Origin: Tipula vernalis
Taxonomy: Eukaryota; Arthropoda; Insecta; Diptera; Tipulidae
Reading direction: 5' to 3'
NCBI GenBank assembly: GCA_958295665.1
Contig: OY282559.1
Location: forward strand, 248,678,764 to 248,742,763
Length of the DNA: 64,000 nt
A program made the position numbers and the translations under genes. Of this stretch, positions 22,177 to 32,403 are shown in pieces; the stretch's first letter is position 1; every line of letters starts with the position of its first letter. The notes below the pieces were generated by a model that had not been told where the DNA came from, ran no database searches, and saw nothing but the letters and a program-made list of their open reading frames with translations.

Positions 22177-23654
22177 CATATCGCACTATCCATACAAAAT
22201 AACTCCAAGTTAGTTAAGTTTTGAGTCAAAAAGAGCGATTTTCAGTAAAACGATTTAAAGGTTTTTCGACTGAAAAGAACAAAAATTATTAACTAAAGCA
22301 ATAAAATTAATTGTGATACCTTTAGATTTATTGTATATTTCGTAAACTATTTAAAAAGATTCTTAATTTTACCATTTTCACTGAAAAAATGTAACTAGTT
22401 ATGTTATGATGAGAAAACTTAGTACTCCAAGTGTAAGTTACAGTATTTTTGAGGGAATTTTTTTTTCGTGAAAAGTTTAACTCGAGTTAACGTTTTTTAA
22501 ATGGGAAATATTTTTTTTTGCAATTGTATTATGTGTGAGTTGCGATATAAAATGCGATATATATTGTATATACAGCAAAACTTAAGTCGAATCGCTATTT
22601 GCCAAACATTTCTGTTCGATTTCGAGATAATTTGAAATGAAGAAGTTAGAAATATTCTAGTAATAGAAGTTCGAGATATGGACGTTTGACTGTAAATTAT
22701 TTCTAACTTCTACATTTCGAATTTTCTCGAAATCGAACAGAAATATTTGGCAAATGGCGATTCGACTTATGGAAGTTTTGCTGTATTTATATACATGTAC
22801 CTTATTGAAATATGCCGTTTTGTCATATTTCGTAAGGAAACATGGCGTAATGACCGAAACCCAAACCATAGTAATCATATTTGCACTGCTCCGATTATTA
22901 CTTTATTCCCAAATCTACAGTTACACAAAGCAATATTCTTTACATTACATTCGCTAACACACCAATGCATTTACTCAGCCACACTTTACTCAAACCGAAA
23001 ATACACTGGAACCACGCACAGACCCGGTCACACCCCTGAATCAATCAAGTAGTGAGACCACAATTAAAATATTACATAATCAAGATAGTTCTCGTAATTG
23101 TAGGATATAGTTAACACAATCATACTATTATTGATACAATAACAAAATAATTATTGGAACTCTTTCTAGAGCTATCGATTGTGGGCATATTATAATATCA
23201 ACACTTGAAACTAAACACGTACACTCACTTTGACACCTGCAATACATCAATCTCTTCACACATACATTTATTTGTGTATGTTAATTAATTAATTAATCTA
23301 TAATATACATAATGTAAAAGATAAAAATAACTTACTTATCAATTTAATGTCTAAAATGAATTCTGGTGACGCAATAAATTGCGCAACATAAGCACCAAAA
23401 ATTTCTGAGTTTATCTCAACATCCTGTGAAAAAACTCCGATGCTATCTTCTTGATTAATACAATATGCTTTCCTTACTGAAAATTTTAACAGGCAATTAG
23501 TTTTATGATATAGGTATATAAGATTACATAATGTTTCTAATCAAAAATTACCTGTTTCCAAAAATAAATTGTAATCATTTATTGAATCAAATGCACAGCT
23601 CACTATTGATTTTTTACCTTCGAAGGTAGTTTTAATTAATTTAAACCCATCCAT
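21658..23654 (-). CDS. Unknown four-exon gene inside the TIR element, 160 codons
   Basis: The exons on the minus strand are 23654-23552, 23476-23336, 22072-21882 and 21705-21658. The introns have consensus borders (gtaatt...ttttcag, gtaagt...ttttcag, gtaaga...ttttcag) and the codon phase is kept across all three junctions with no stop until TAA at 21658-21660. Exon 1 starts MDGFKLIKTTFEGKK. Exon 2 holds CINQEDSIGVFSQDVEINSE and SPEFILDIKLI. Exon 3 is Ser/Thr/Pro-rich (ALTPSCSTTTTESVRSPSP). Exon 4 is short. The first 80 residues look like a small alpha/beta domain, possibly PB1-like, followed by a flexible linker. The true protein could be longer if other exons are used. I do not recognise the family. 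Unbroken frames amid debris suggest recent function. Intron 2 (1263 nt) contains the pogo MITE and the (TA)n tract. Confidence 0.6.
22101..22175. repeat. (TA)n microsatellite
   Basis: About 35 uninterrupted TA units. It lies in intron 2 of the unknown gene of the 4-kb element. Confidence 0.98.
22573..22783. mobile_element. pogo/Tigger-type MITE, near-perfect hairpin
   Basis: It starts CAGCAAAACTTAAGTCGAA and ends with its reverse complement (gttttgctg at 22783), with TA on both sides (22571-22572, 22784-22785). The arms run about 90 bp each. Blocks such as gccaaacatttctgttcgat and atcgaacagaaatatttggc pair. The CAGnAAAAC start and TA target fit pogo-like MITEs. Confidence 0.85.
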
Positions 23655-24182
23655 TTATTTCAACTATGTAAGTAAACAAATTTTAATTCTCTACTCACAA
23701 TAACTCGATATAAAACTTCTTTAACTTAACTCGATATAAAACATATTTCAAACTTAAAACAAAAAATAACAGTACACCACGTGTAAATAAATATGTTGGC
23801 ACTCCTATGTTTGAAAACACACTGAAAAAAATCATACAAGTAATAAGGTTAAATATGAAATGATGAGACCACTGTTAATATATTATAATTATTGCAATTA
23901 TAACTCAATTGCTGCAATCATAAACAAGATTTGTACAACCATTAATATGATTGATACAATCATCCATTTCATATTATAATTGCAGTGATTATGACACAAT
24001 TTCTACAATCATTAAATGATTGAAGCTAAAATCCAAAATCATAAACATGATTGGTACAACAATTAATATGATTGGTACAATCATTAACATAGTTCTCGAA
24101 ATTTTATCATATAGTTAAGACAATCATAACATGATTAGTACAATAATAAAACGATTATTGAAATTCATTCTAGAACTATCAT
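23083..24182. repeat. Dispersed direct repeat of about 90 bp within the 4-kb element
   Basis: 23083-23175 (ctcgtaattgtaggatatag...) and 24093-24182 (ctcgaaattttatcatatag...) match through acacaatcat/gacaatcat, gatacaataa/agtacaataa and ctagagctatc/ctagaactatc. Between them 23850-24090 is made of further ttgnacaatcattaat motifs. A CACTGAAAAAAATCATAC sequence at about 23820 resembles the element TIR and may mark an internal rearrangement or a nested relative. Confidence 0.6.
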
Positions 24183-25157
24183 GTGCGTATTGTAATAAAG
24201 TAATAACGGAAGAAATACATATTGGCCGCTTTTCTCGAGACCGAGTAATCCGGATAATCAAAATTTACATTGAAAACCGCATAAAAAATTTAGCTAATTT
24301 TTGTTTGTGGATCGTAATTTTGATATGAGGCTTTCCATTTCGTTGGCGTTTTTGAAAGATGAAATAAATACTAAACCTTATTGTTTTACAGCAAAGCATG
24401 TGTTTTTTGGTAACATAAATTTGAACTTGAATTTAAAATCATTAAGTGTATTTTGTTGACAAAATTACAACAACAATTGCATTGCATATAAAGCGCCGCA
24501 TGATTTTTTAACCTTCACTTTGACTGTACCCGGTTATAGATCTGAATTTTCACTTTTGAATATTTCTGTAACTTTTTAGTAAAAAAATGAAAAAGAAACA
24601 CTAATCATCGAAAATTAGTTCGCACCTATAACGTTTTCATTCAAAATATACATATATGATTTTCATTTCTATATACCGGGATATTTGCTGTCAAGATTAG
24701 GGACTTTTTTTATCGACAAAGTGCAGGTTAAATAAAGCCAAAAAAATGTTTCTTTATTTAAACCGTATTAGAATACAGGAAAGACTAGGAAAAAAAACTA
24801 AATCAAAACTAAATTGTTAAAATGTTTCTCATCAAAATACCGCTATCGGTAATAACCTTATTTTCACCGCAACCATAACAAAAAAGTAAACAATTGCTTC
24901 AACCAGAAAAAACAATTGAAACTATTATTTACACAATCATAATAATTTTGGCACCGCTAATAGTTGCAGGAATCACAGTAACAAGTGATTTTCAATAATA
25001 ATATAGTTCCTGCAGTTTTAATTATTTTCATTACAATCATTTAGAGAATATGATAGTATTATGATTATTATACAATTTCCCAGCAATTATACTATTATTA
25101 AGAGGAAAATAGTTTAGTTGCAATGATCATGTAGTAATCATATTTTTTTTCTGCGTG

Positions 25158-25510
25158 TGCGCTGCTTTGGTATGTAGGGGAAGACGTTAATCTGTGTAAT
25201 CAGCGTGACACATGCAATGGATTAAATCATCCCCTGATTCTTGATTCAATACAGTAATCATTTATTTCAAAACATGTAGCTTATTGCGACAAATATCACT
25301 TTCAATGTCTAGGTTTTTACGGCCTTTTGGGTGCATTCTAGCCGGGATTTCCATTTTACTGGCCTCTTCATCTTTGATTGCATTTTCAAGGATTTGGAGC
25401 GCCTCAGGGACATCAAAACGAATTCCGCGCACCATACACTCCACCTCAAATTCGTCAATTTCTAATACAGTAGCATCCACATTTACAATGATAGATAATG
25501 ATAAGTTCAC
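25158..25510 (-). pseudogene. Possible retroelement gag N-terminal fragment
   Basis: The frame 25510-25262 reads DEFEVECMVRGIRFDVPEAL, A-I-K-D-E-E and GRKNLDIESDICRNKLHVLK. The pattern (E-L-x-x-E-x-x-x-R-G ... E-x-D-I-C-x-x-K-L) is reminiscent of N-terminal gag regions of insect LTR elements. A stop follows, and 24 more codons are open in the same frame. The Ser/Thr/Pro-rich stretch up to 25158 then leads into the TIR element; its continuation is 21142-20880. Identification is weak. Confidence 0.3.
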
Positions 25511-25519
25511 GACGCTTAG

Positions 25520-26089
25520 GTTAAATTACACCAAGAATACGCAAATACTCATATATAATAGGGAGGTAATGCAACCACAGACTGTTTTTTTTTTTTTTTT
25601 TAATTTAATGGGAAGAGCAGGATTCAACTTTATATTCAAAAACAAAAATAATAGTTAGAGATACTTCTTGGCATGTGAGTAGAAGAATATAATCAGAGCC
25701 TTCTAGAATATATTTTTTAGAAGCTTTTTTAGTGATATAACTTTTCACTGATTTCCATAGGAATAGTACAAATGGTGTTTTTTAGCTGCAAGTTTTTCAA
25801 TCAAAAAAGCAAAAATATTATAAAATTTATATATAAAAGTTTTCTACATATCTTTAACAACAATTTACAAGAAGGCTATATTGGTATTAAATAAATATTA
25901 ATTGCAGAAATATTAAAACTAAATTATTTCTAAAATATATTTTCCGAACTTTTATTTTGAAAAATGCATCAAAGTTGGCTCTGACTAATTAAAATAACAC
26001 TTGCTAAATTTATTTTTAGTTTTACTAGTATACGTAAGTAAGATTTCTAAACTCTTTACAGAAAAATATGAAAAAAAAAATTATTTAAT
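25520..26089. other. AT-rich spacer, no gene seen
   Basis: It includes a poly-T run (25586-25602). No terminal repeats or coding motifs were noticed. Confidence 0.5.
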
Positions 26090-26829
26090 CACAAAATTGT
26101 CACACATTCCTATAGATCGTGTTTTAGTACATCGCTTCAAACATTTTCCATGAGATGTCTCGTCGTTACGGAGTCAATAAGTTTTGTTTACACTTTTTTT
26201 ATATGGAGTTTGTCCAAAAACAGCTCTAACAAAAATTTTAAAAATTGAATGAAATCGACCTTGACACGAAGAATAATTAAATGATATTTGTTAACAAAAG
26301 AACCATTTGTTAATTTTTAACATAAAATAAATGGTTCGCCGTTACATAGCTAGAAAAACCAAAGATAAAAATCAACAATTATTTAAGTTTTGTGTATTAA
26401 ATTACCATTCAATTAACCATTCTAGCTGCTTGGAATATCAAATTTCACGAAAAAGAATGATCCACAGGGAACTCCTAATAATAATGGGCAAAAAAAATTG
26501 AAATTCTTAAACAAAAAACGAACATAAACCATCTGACATAACCTCACAAGTTTCAAATATTGGTCGGAGTTTTAAACAACAAATTCTAGTAAGCCAAAGG
26601 TTTTTATATTTATTTTATGTTAAAAATATAATAAGTATTCTTTTGTTAATCAATTATTTTTATTTTGCACTTTGTATCATGGTAATTTTCATTAATTTTT
26701 TTATATTTTTATTAGAGCTGTTTTGGGCTAAACTCCATATAAAAAAAATGTAACCAAAAATTTTGGCCCCGTAACGACGAGACCTCTCATGGAAAAAAAT
26801 ATACTAATCACACGATCTATATTTTGTGA
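26090..26829. mobile_element. Long inverted-repeat element (MITE/foldback) of about 740 bp
   Basis: Outer ends are cacaaaatt... and ...attttgtg. The arms (about 26090-26335 and 26592-26829) pair through tagatcgtg/cacgatcta, ttccatgaga/tctcatggaa, tctcgtcgttacgg/ccgtaacgacgaga, atatggagttt/aaactccatat and taacataaaataaa/ttattttatgtta. The unpaired centre is about 255 bp and has no coding sequence. Confidence 0.8.
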
Positions 26830-26973
26830 ATTTGGTTTGCTTTTCCTACAATTTTAGAACTTGAAATTTCCCCAGGTGGTAATTTTTGGTACGATTTTAC
26901 CAAATTTTTACGGCCATCACTGCCATCTATGTAATGTATATTGAATTGTAGTAAGCTTTTATTTCAATTTGAC

Positions 26974-27793
26974 CAGCAGCTGTATTCTGAAAAAAGTAAA
27001 AAAACGTGATGGGTAACGTGATGTTCCTTAACGTGAACGTTTCTTTTTTGTCAAATTCCTATTCCGATAAAAAAAAACGTTTACGAACATCGAAAAAACA
27101 TAGAATACTGGAAAACATAAAAATGGTCTGTCAAATTATGCCATTTGACACAAGTCTGTTTGCGAATATAACAGCAATAAAATGTATGTTTTGATGAATA
27201 GGCGACAACAAGGAAGCCACCGAACTGAAACGTTTATTAATTTTAAATTAAAGACATACATATACACTATATAATATAGTAATGCTTCCAGTGGACTCTT
27301 AATATATAACATCAATATATTCATAATAATTAATAACATTGTCGGATTGGCCAAACCGTGCTCGAATTTCTTTTGAATCTTTTAAATGAAATCTAACATA
27401 AGGTTAATTAACAAAAATTAAAATTAAAATATTTGGTAATAAGATATGACTGTTAGTTTTGTTTACTTCAAGTCATCTTAGCATATCCTATATCCCGCTG
27501 TTTGCTTGTCACTGGAGTGCTCCGCTTATTATCTTGCATGTCCTGTGTACTGAATTATTATTATTATTAAGCTTCAACACTTAACGCTAACCAAATTATT
27601 TTAGTTTTAATATTACAAAAAACGAAAAACGTTTCAAAACCCCAACCAAAAAACGTGGGTTTTTTTAACGTCGAAAACGTGTACGTTTTTCTTCAATCAG
27701 AATAGGAAATAACGTTAATTTTGCGATTCACGTTTTTAACTGTCAAAAAAAACATAAATCAGCTAGTTACGTTTTTTCAGAATACAGCTGCTG
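26974..27793. mobile_element. MITE with perfect 22-bp TIR, 820 bp
   Basis: CAGCAGCTGTATTCTGAAAA at 26974 is repeated in inverse at the right end (to 27793), perfect over 22 bp. The sub-ends on both sides are filled with aacgt/acgttttt motifs. A target duplication was not identified. Open frames inside (for example 27006-27194) look like chance. Confidence 0.8.
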
Positions 27794-28152
27794 AACGCTG
27801 TTGTTCTGAATTTTTTTTTTATATTTTGGTTTAAATAAATCAATTAATAAAAGAAAAAGAAAACGATTTACTTAAACGACATGCATATATGTTGAAATTC
27901 AAACATTTATGAAAGTATTTCAGAAATCATAATTAAGAATTTGTAACGTTTTCATTTAAAAATTTGTCTTAGGAAAAAAAGTGATTTCCCATATGTTTTG
28001 TGTGTTTTACTATAAAAACGTTGGTTTTTTCCTCGTTTCTAATTCCCTTATAAAAACTGAGTTTTTTAGACTATGGCTTTGTATAATCAAGATTGCTTTA
28101 ATAATATTCCTTTTTCCTTTTGTGAATAAGAAATAATCGGTTACTCACTTAA
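27794..28152. other. Spacer, no gene seen
   Basis: AT-rich. Nothing recognisable was found between the MITE and the TTF-type exon. Confidence 0.5.
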
Positions 28153-28345
28153 CCACTGATAATGAAAAGGCCGTATCCCTGACGATTCCGCCTTAAAATC
28201 GTAATCTTTATTTGGCATCCAAGTCAAAGTAAAGACTTTGAATCGAGTTTCGCTAGATAAAATGGTATCCGTTCCCAAAAAATTTCCTATATCGAAAATA
28301 TAATAGTTACCGTACTTGTATTTTTGAAGTCTGCTTTCTGCATGT
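28153..28345 (-). pseudogene. TTF/ZMYM-type zinc finger exon of a hAT transposase
   Basis: On the minus strand the frame reads KYKYGNYYIFDIGNFLG then LTWMPNKDYDFKAESSGIRP and FHYQWL. This matches the segment before and into the TTF zinc finger of ZMYM-like hAT proteins (D-I-G ... W-x-P-x-x-x-Y-x-F ... R-x-F-x-x-x-W-L). It ends with a consensus donor gtgagt right after Q-W-L, and acceptor-like cttcag lies at about 28341. No other exon was found in either direction. It is an isolated exon, probably a relic. Confidence 0.6.
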
Positions 28346-29099
28346 CTGAAGCTAATTTATTATTATTATTTGTCGCATTCTCTATTGATTTAACAACACT
28401 AACTATTGAAGGACTTTGATCATGCGTTTCTTCCAGACGTTATTTTTTGAAAAAATTTAAAATTGCGCAAAAAATATATTCACAATATTAGTAAATGCAA
28501 TATACCTACATAAATTAATATCTTTTGTTAGAAATGTGTCTAAATAAATATTCATATAATTTGTGATCTTTGCTTTAATTCTTATAATTGAAATATTATA
28601 AAAAATTATTAATTTTTTAGCCCATTTTAGTTTACTTTCCTACTTCTTTCAATACTACTGACAGTGGCGTAACCACAAATTTCAGGTCCCCGCAACATTT
28701 TTTTGGGCCCCTAAAAATGCTTCGTGTTACCTATGAACAAGTAAAGCTTTTAGTGAAAAACTTACTTCTTCCTATCGTCTAGTCTCGCATTAATTAAAAG
28801 TATCTGATTTTGAGAGTAGATGACGACAAGCATCTTGCAACTCAATGCTCTGATGATTTCTAAGTATATCGGTAAAGCATCACCAATTTCGAATATTATT
28901 TGAAAAATATCAAGAATTCCGAAATAATCTCAAAAATATCGAATTTTCAAAGTATCTTGAATACTCTTAAAAATTCTCAAATATCGAATTATCCGTAAGT
29001 TTTGTTAAAAAATTGTATAAGCATAAAATATGTATGTATTTACAAAAATTGTCATTTAGTATTAACTTCGATAATTAATTTAAACAAGTTTGGGTTTTA
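28346..29099. other. Spacer with an isolated hAT-like terminus
   Basis: cagtggcgtaaccacaaatt at 28663, with GC-rich ggtccccgc and tgggccccta following, resembles the CAGTGGCGTA terminus shared by many hAT elements, oriented rightward. No partner end was found. The rest is AT-rich. Confidence 0.45.
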
Positions 29100-30500
29100 A
29101 CCTAACTTTTAACGCTGAACCTTTTTCATACTTTTTTGTTAAAATATTTTATATATTTGCAAAAAAGTCATGAACTTTTAATTTTATAAGCTTTCAATTT
29201 TCAAAGGTTTTTTAACCAAACCATTTTACTCCGAAATATGATTTTACAAAAGGTGACGGAATTTTGGCTAAAATTTAGAATATTTGTTCTCAAAGTTAAT
29301 CATCAACCATCAAAAGCTTTTAGCTTTAAGAGGTTTTCAAATCAATTGATAATTAAATTATACCTTTTGGGTGTGAACTTAATATTTGTGAGCCTTTTCA
29401 TAATTTCAGGTTCTTGTTCAAATTTTTTATGAGCAAAAATTATGTTTTGCAATAAATGTCAAAAACTATTAGTTTTAAGAGCTTTCAATTAGAACAGCTT
29501 TCTAAACAATGTAAATTTTCAAGAGCTTTTAGTCAAACCAAACCATTTTACTAGGAAACTTCGTTTATCGAACCTTTTTGAATCAAACCATTTCACTCCG
29601 AAATTTGATATTAAAATGGGCGACGAAATTTGGAATAAATTTAGAATATTTGTTAACAATGAGCTTCAGGCTTGATATTTAATTTATACTATGTATTTGA
29701 GTTTAAACTTAACATTTCTGAGCGTTTTAATAATTTCTGGTTTTTGTTACAATGTTTTATGCGCAATATATGTATATTTGCAAAAACTTTCAAGAGCTTT
29801 TGGTTTTAAGAGCTTTCACTGATCGAACCTTTAAACAATTTAGAATGTTTGTTTCCAATGAGCTTTTTGGGTTTGAACTTAACATTTTTGAGCATTTTTA
29901 TATTTTGAGGTTTGTGTTAAAATGTTTTATGAACATAAATTAGGGATATTTGCAAAAAATGTCGAACCTTTGGTTTTCGGAGCTTTCACGTTTCGAAGCT
30001 TTTTAGCCTAAATCATTTAATTTTTATTCTGAAATTTGATATTTTAATAGAAGGTGGGATTTTGGAATAAATTTAGAATATTTGTTTTCATTAAGCTTTA
30101 AGCTTGACAATTAACTTCTACCTTTTGGGGTTTTAACTTATCATTTTTTAACTTTTTAATAATTTCAGGTTTTTAATCAAATGTGTGATGAGCATAAATT
30201 ATGTATTTGAAAAAATTGTGAGGAGCTTTAGTTTTCAGAGTTTTCACTTACCGAAGCTTTTTAAACAAACCATTTTACTTCGAAATTTGATATTGCTCAA
30301 TGTAAACTATTAAGAGCTTTAAGTTTTAAGAGCTTTTCAAATCAAACCATGTGACTTTCAAATTTGATATTGTAAAGGAGGATGGTATTTTGGGATTAAT
30401 TTAGAGTATTTGTTTTCAATGAGCTTTAAGCTTAATAATTTATTTATCATTTCTCAGTAATTTTTGTGCCTTTCCATAAATTCTGTCTTTCGTTAAAATC
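29100..30500. repeat. Degenerate tandem repeats, unit roughly 350-420 bp
   Basis: The block accattttactccgaaat ... gaattttgg ... atttagaatatttgtt recurs from about 29221, 29588, 30025 and 30268. It is followed each time by forms of gagctttaagctt, ttgaacttaac, tttctgagc, aatttcaggtt and ttaaaatgttttatgagcat. Copies are well diverged and vary in length. No coding frame is shared. An old satellite-like array. Confidence 0.75.
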
Positions 30501-30534
30501 TTTTATGTATTTTTATCCCAAACCCCTACCCGTG

Positions 30535-30700
30535 ATACAAGATTTTTGGTAAGTTTTCAATATTTCCCAATTTTGTTCAAGTTTAAAGCGACCCTTTTCG
30601 TAAATGTCAAACATTAAACTAATTTTCTGTCATAACACAAATGACGCAAGTGTTGCCACACTCGAAATAAGCGGTTGTTGAAATTGCAAACGCTAGATGG
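30535..30700 (-). pseudogene. Start of a DUF4817/HTH-type transposon gene (copy A)
   Basis: Read on minus, acagaaaattagtttaatgt then the ATG at 30614 gives MFDIYEKGRFKLEQNWEIL, nearly identical to the longer copy at 58251. Homology starts about 80 bp upstream of the ATG (tggcaacacttgcgtcat) and stops after about 22 codons at 30545. It is a 5' fragment of the same TE. Confidence 0.7.
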
Positions 30701-30935
30701 GCCACCCTTTAAATTTAGTTTTATTTAATTTTCTCCTCCAAAAGTTGCGATCGTTTATATTCGTGTCATGATTCATGTTGGGAAATGCCAGCCATCCTTT
30801 ATTTGTCGCATCAAAAATGAAAATAATTCAATGGGCCCTCTTATCTGTAGGAAAAAGTGACATATGATGTTTGAAGAAGTGGGATTTATTTAGATAAGAG
30901 AGAAAATAAAATAAAAACATAATTTTAGGTGGCAA

Positions 30936-31740
30936 TCAATGTTGCTCCACTTGCTCAAGTAGCTTCTGTTCTAATTCTTCGATTTTTAGTCGTAGATTCG
31001 TAATTTCTATAGGATTGACATTCCCGTTATTATATCCTAATTCCTGTTTCAATGCTTTTATCGTCTCAAACAATTCGATTTCTTGTGTGATCCGACCCAA
31101 ATGTTTCCTCTCAAAATTATTTAATTTCACATAAGCCGATTGCATCATGTTCGCTCGATTTATCTCACGATCTTCAATTTGTAAACCACATTGATGATCT
31201 CCCTGTGCCAATGAAAAATATTCCACCATATCAGGTGCTCAATTTAACAACTCCTTAATCAACTAGGGTATTGGTGTACAAGATCTCATACGTTCGGGAC
31301 AATACATTGTCGGTAAGTCATCAAGCAGTCTCACATCAGTTTCTGAATATATTAATTTCCATATCGGTAAAAGTATCTCCCTATTCAGATGCAATTCCGC
31401 CGATAAATTTGTACGCCCATTCAATTTGTGGTACACTAAAATGGTGCCAATTTTTATTATGGTTATAAAACAGCCAAAGCATTGTATTGTATGATCCAAT
31501 AATAAAGTATAAAGCTTCTTTTCGGATGGAAAACTGCATCCGGATGTTGATCTTCAGGAATACCATCCTTAATAGGCGTGCCAGGAAATTTGTTGCCTGC
31601 AATATTTCTCTTACGCTCTTCGATGAATGCATCCATTTCTTTTTTCTATTCCTCTATGCAAGCGTTGATAATTTCTTCCGCTTTCATGTTCCGCTTTGCC
31701 CATATTATTGAAAGTGTTTCCAATTAATTTTCGTGTTTCG
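30936..31740 (-). pseudogene. Unrecognised protein remnant, retrocopy-like
   Basis: Four stretches in successive frames on the minus strand read like one protein: about 31720-31640 (LSIIWAKRNMKAEEIINACI), 31632-31460 (FIEERKRNIAGNKFPGTPIK and EDQHPDAVFHPKRSFILYYW), 31500-31263 (LNREILLPIWKLIYSETDVR and CPERMRS) and 31229-30936 (HQCGLQIEDREINRANMMQS then a coiled coil LRLKIEELEQKLLEQVEQ to a stop). No introns are seen, frameshifts separate the pieces, and the composition is ordinary protein rather than transposase. This suggests a processed or decayed copy of a host gene, but I cannot name it. Confidence 0.5.
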
Positions 31741-32043
31741 TTTTATATTTTGACTACCGCCGCGCTGTTTGTACATACTACAAAATTTGTTAACTATAAT
31801 TAAGTTCTATTATCAATTTTAGCGTTTCCCGCGTTTAGAAGAATTTCTTATATTGGCATTATTATTAATTGACATATGTATGTATCGTTTGTATAAAATT
31901 CATGTGTGTAATGATTACAATTTGTTTAGTGATATTTTAAATTCAAAGAATTTATATAGAACATAATACGTTTTACTCTAATAATGTTAAAAATAAAGAA
32001 ATTAAAGTATAGTAAAGTTTCCTATTGCTCAAACATTCTACTA
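31741..32043. other. Spacer, no gene seen
   Basis: AT-rich, with no repeats noticed. Confidence 0.4.
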
Positions 32044-32403
32044 CAGTGAAACTACCACACAAACGACCGCCCTTCGAAGAAGACCACCTCTCTAAAAGAC
32101 CATTTTATTGTAAAACAACTTTACACTAAAATTTCTCTCTTAAATGACCACCTCCCCGATCTGACCGCGACCATTATGAGTTCGTACATTGGTGAAGAAA
32201 TTCTACCATCTAAACCGACCAGATCAAACAATACGTGTTACATCTTTCTTTCTTACTTACATAAATACAAATTATGTATACATAAATATCAATGAATAAC
32301 ATATTTGTATATGCATTTTCTGTTTTTCTCTTTAACGTGTCCACCTCTTCAAAAGAACATTTTCTCCTATACGAACGATGATCGGCTTAAGGAAATTTCA
32401 CTG
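32044..32403. mobile_element. pogo-type MITE, CAGTGAAAC ends
   Basis: It begins CAGTGAAACTACCACACAAA and ends aaatttcactg at 32403. TA precedes the left end; CA follows the right, a possible decayed TA. Inside, gaccaccct/gaccacctc and taaaagacca motifs repeat (32062-32105, 32140-32160), as is common for pogo/Tigger-derived MITEs. Confidence 0.65.

Larger units (their letters stand above)
21143..25157 (-). mobile_element. 4-kb DNA transposon with 28-bp TIRs carrying a spliced gene
   Basis: The left end 21143-21170 begins CACGCAGAAAAAAAATATGG. The right end 25130-25157, read inward, is identical at 27 of 28 positions. If the first base is taken as part of the target, flanking GTGC is duplicated (21140-21143 and 25157-25160). 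Both subterminal zones are crowded with degenerate copies of a rttgyacaatcattaat motif (21200-21650, 23850-24180, 24890-25130). The left zone has a 191-bp duplication. Inside lie a four-exon gene (21658-23654, minus), a pogo-type MITE and a (TA)n tract. No DDE transposase was recognised, so it may be a non-autonomous element or one of unfamiliar type. The superfamily is undetermined; CAC ends and a 4-bp TSD would fit Chapaev-like CMC elements. Confidence 0.75.

Noticed and set aside
22747..23052. Open frame of 101 codons (+) in the 4-kb element
   Set aside because: It starts inside the pogo MITE, lies within an intron of the minus-strand gene, and has no motif.
27006..27194. Open frame of 62 codons in the MITE at 27 kb
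   Set aside because: Lysine-rich because of poly-A, not conserved on the opposite arm, no motif.
28663..28735. CAGTGGCGTAACC sequence as the end of the TTF-type hAT at 28153-28345
   Set aside because: The terminus points away (rightward) from that exon, so it cannot be the 5' end of a minus-strand gene lying to its left.
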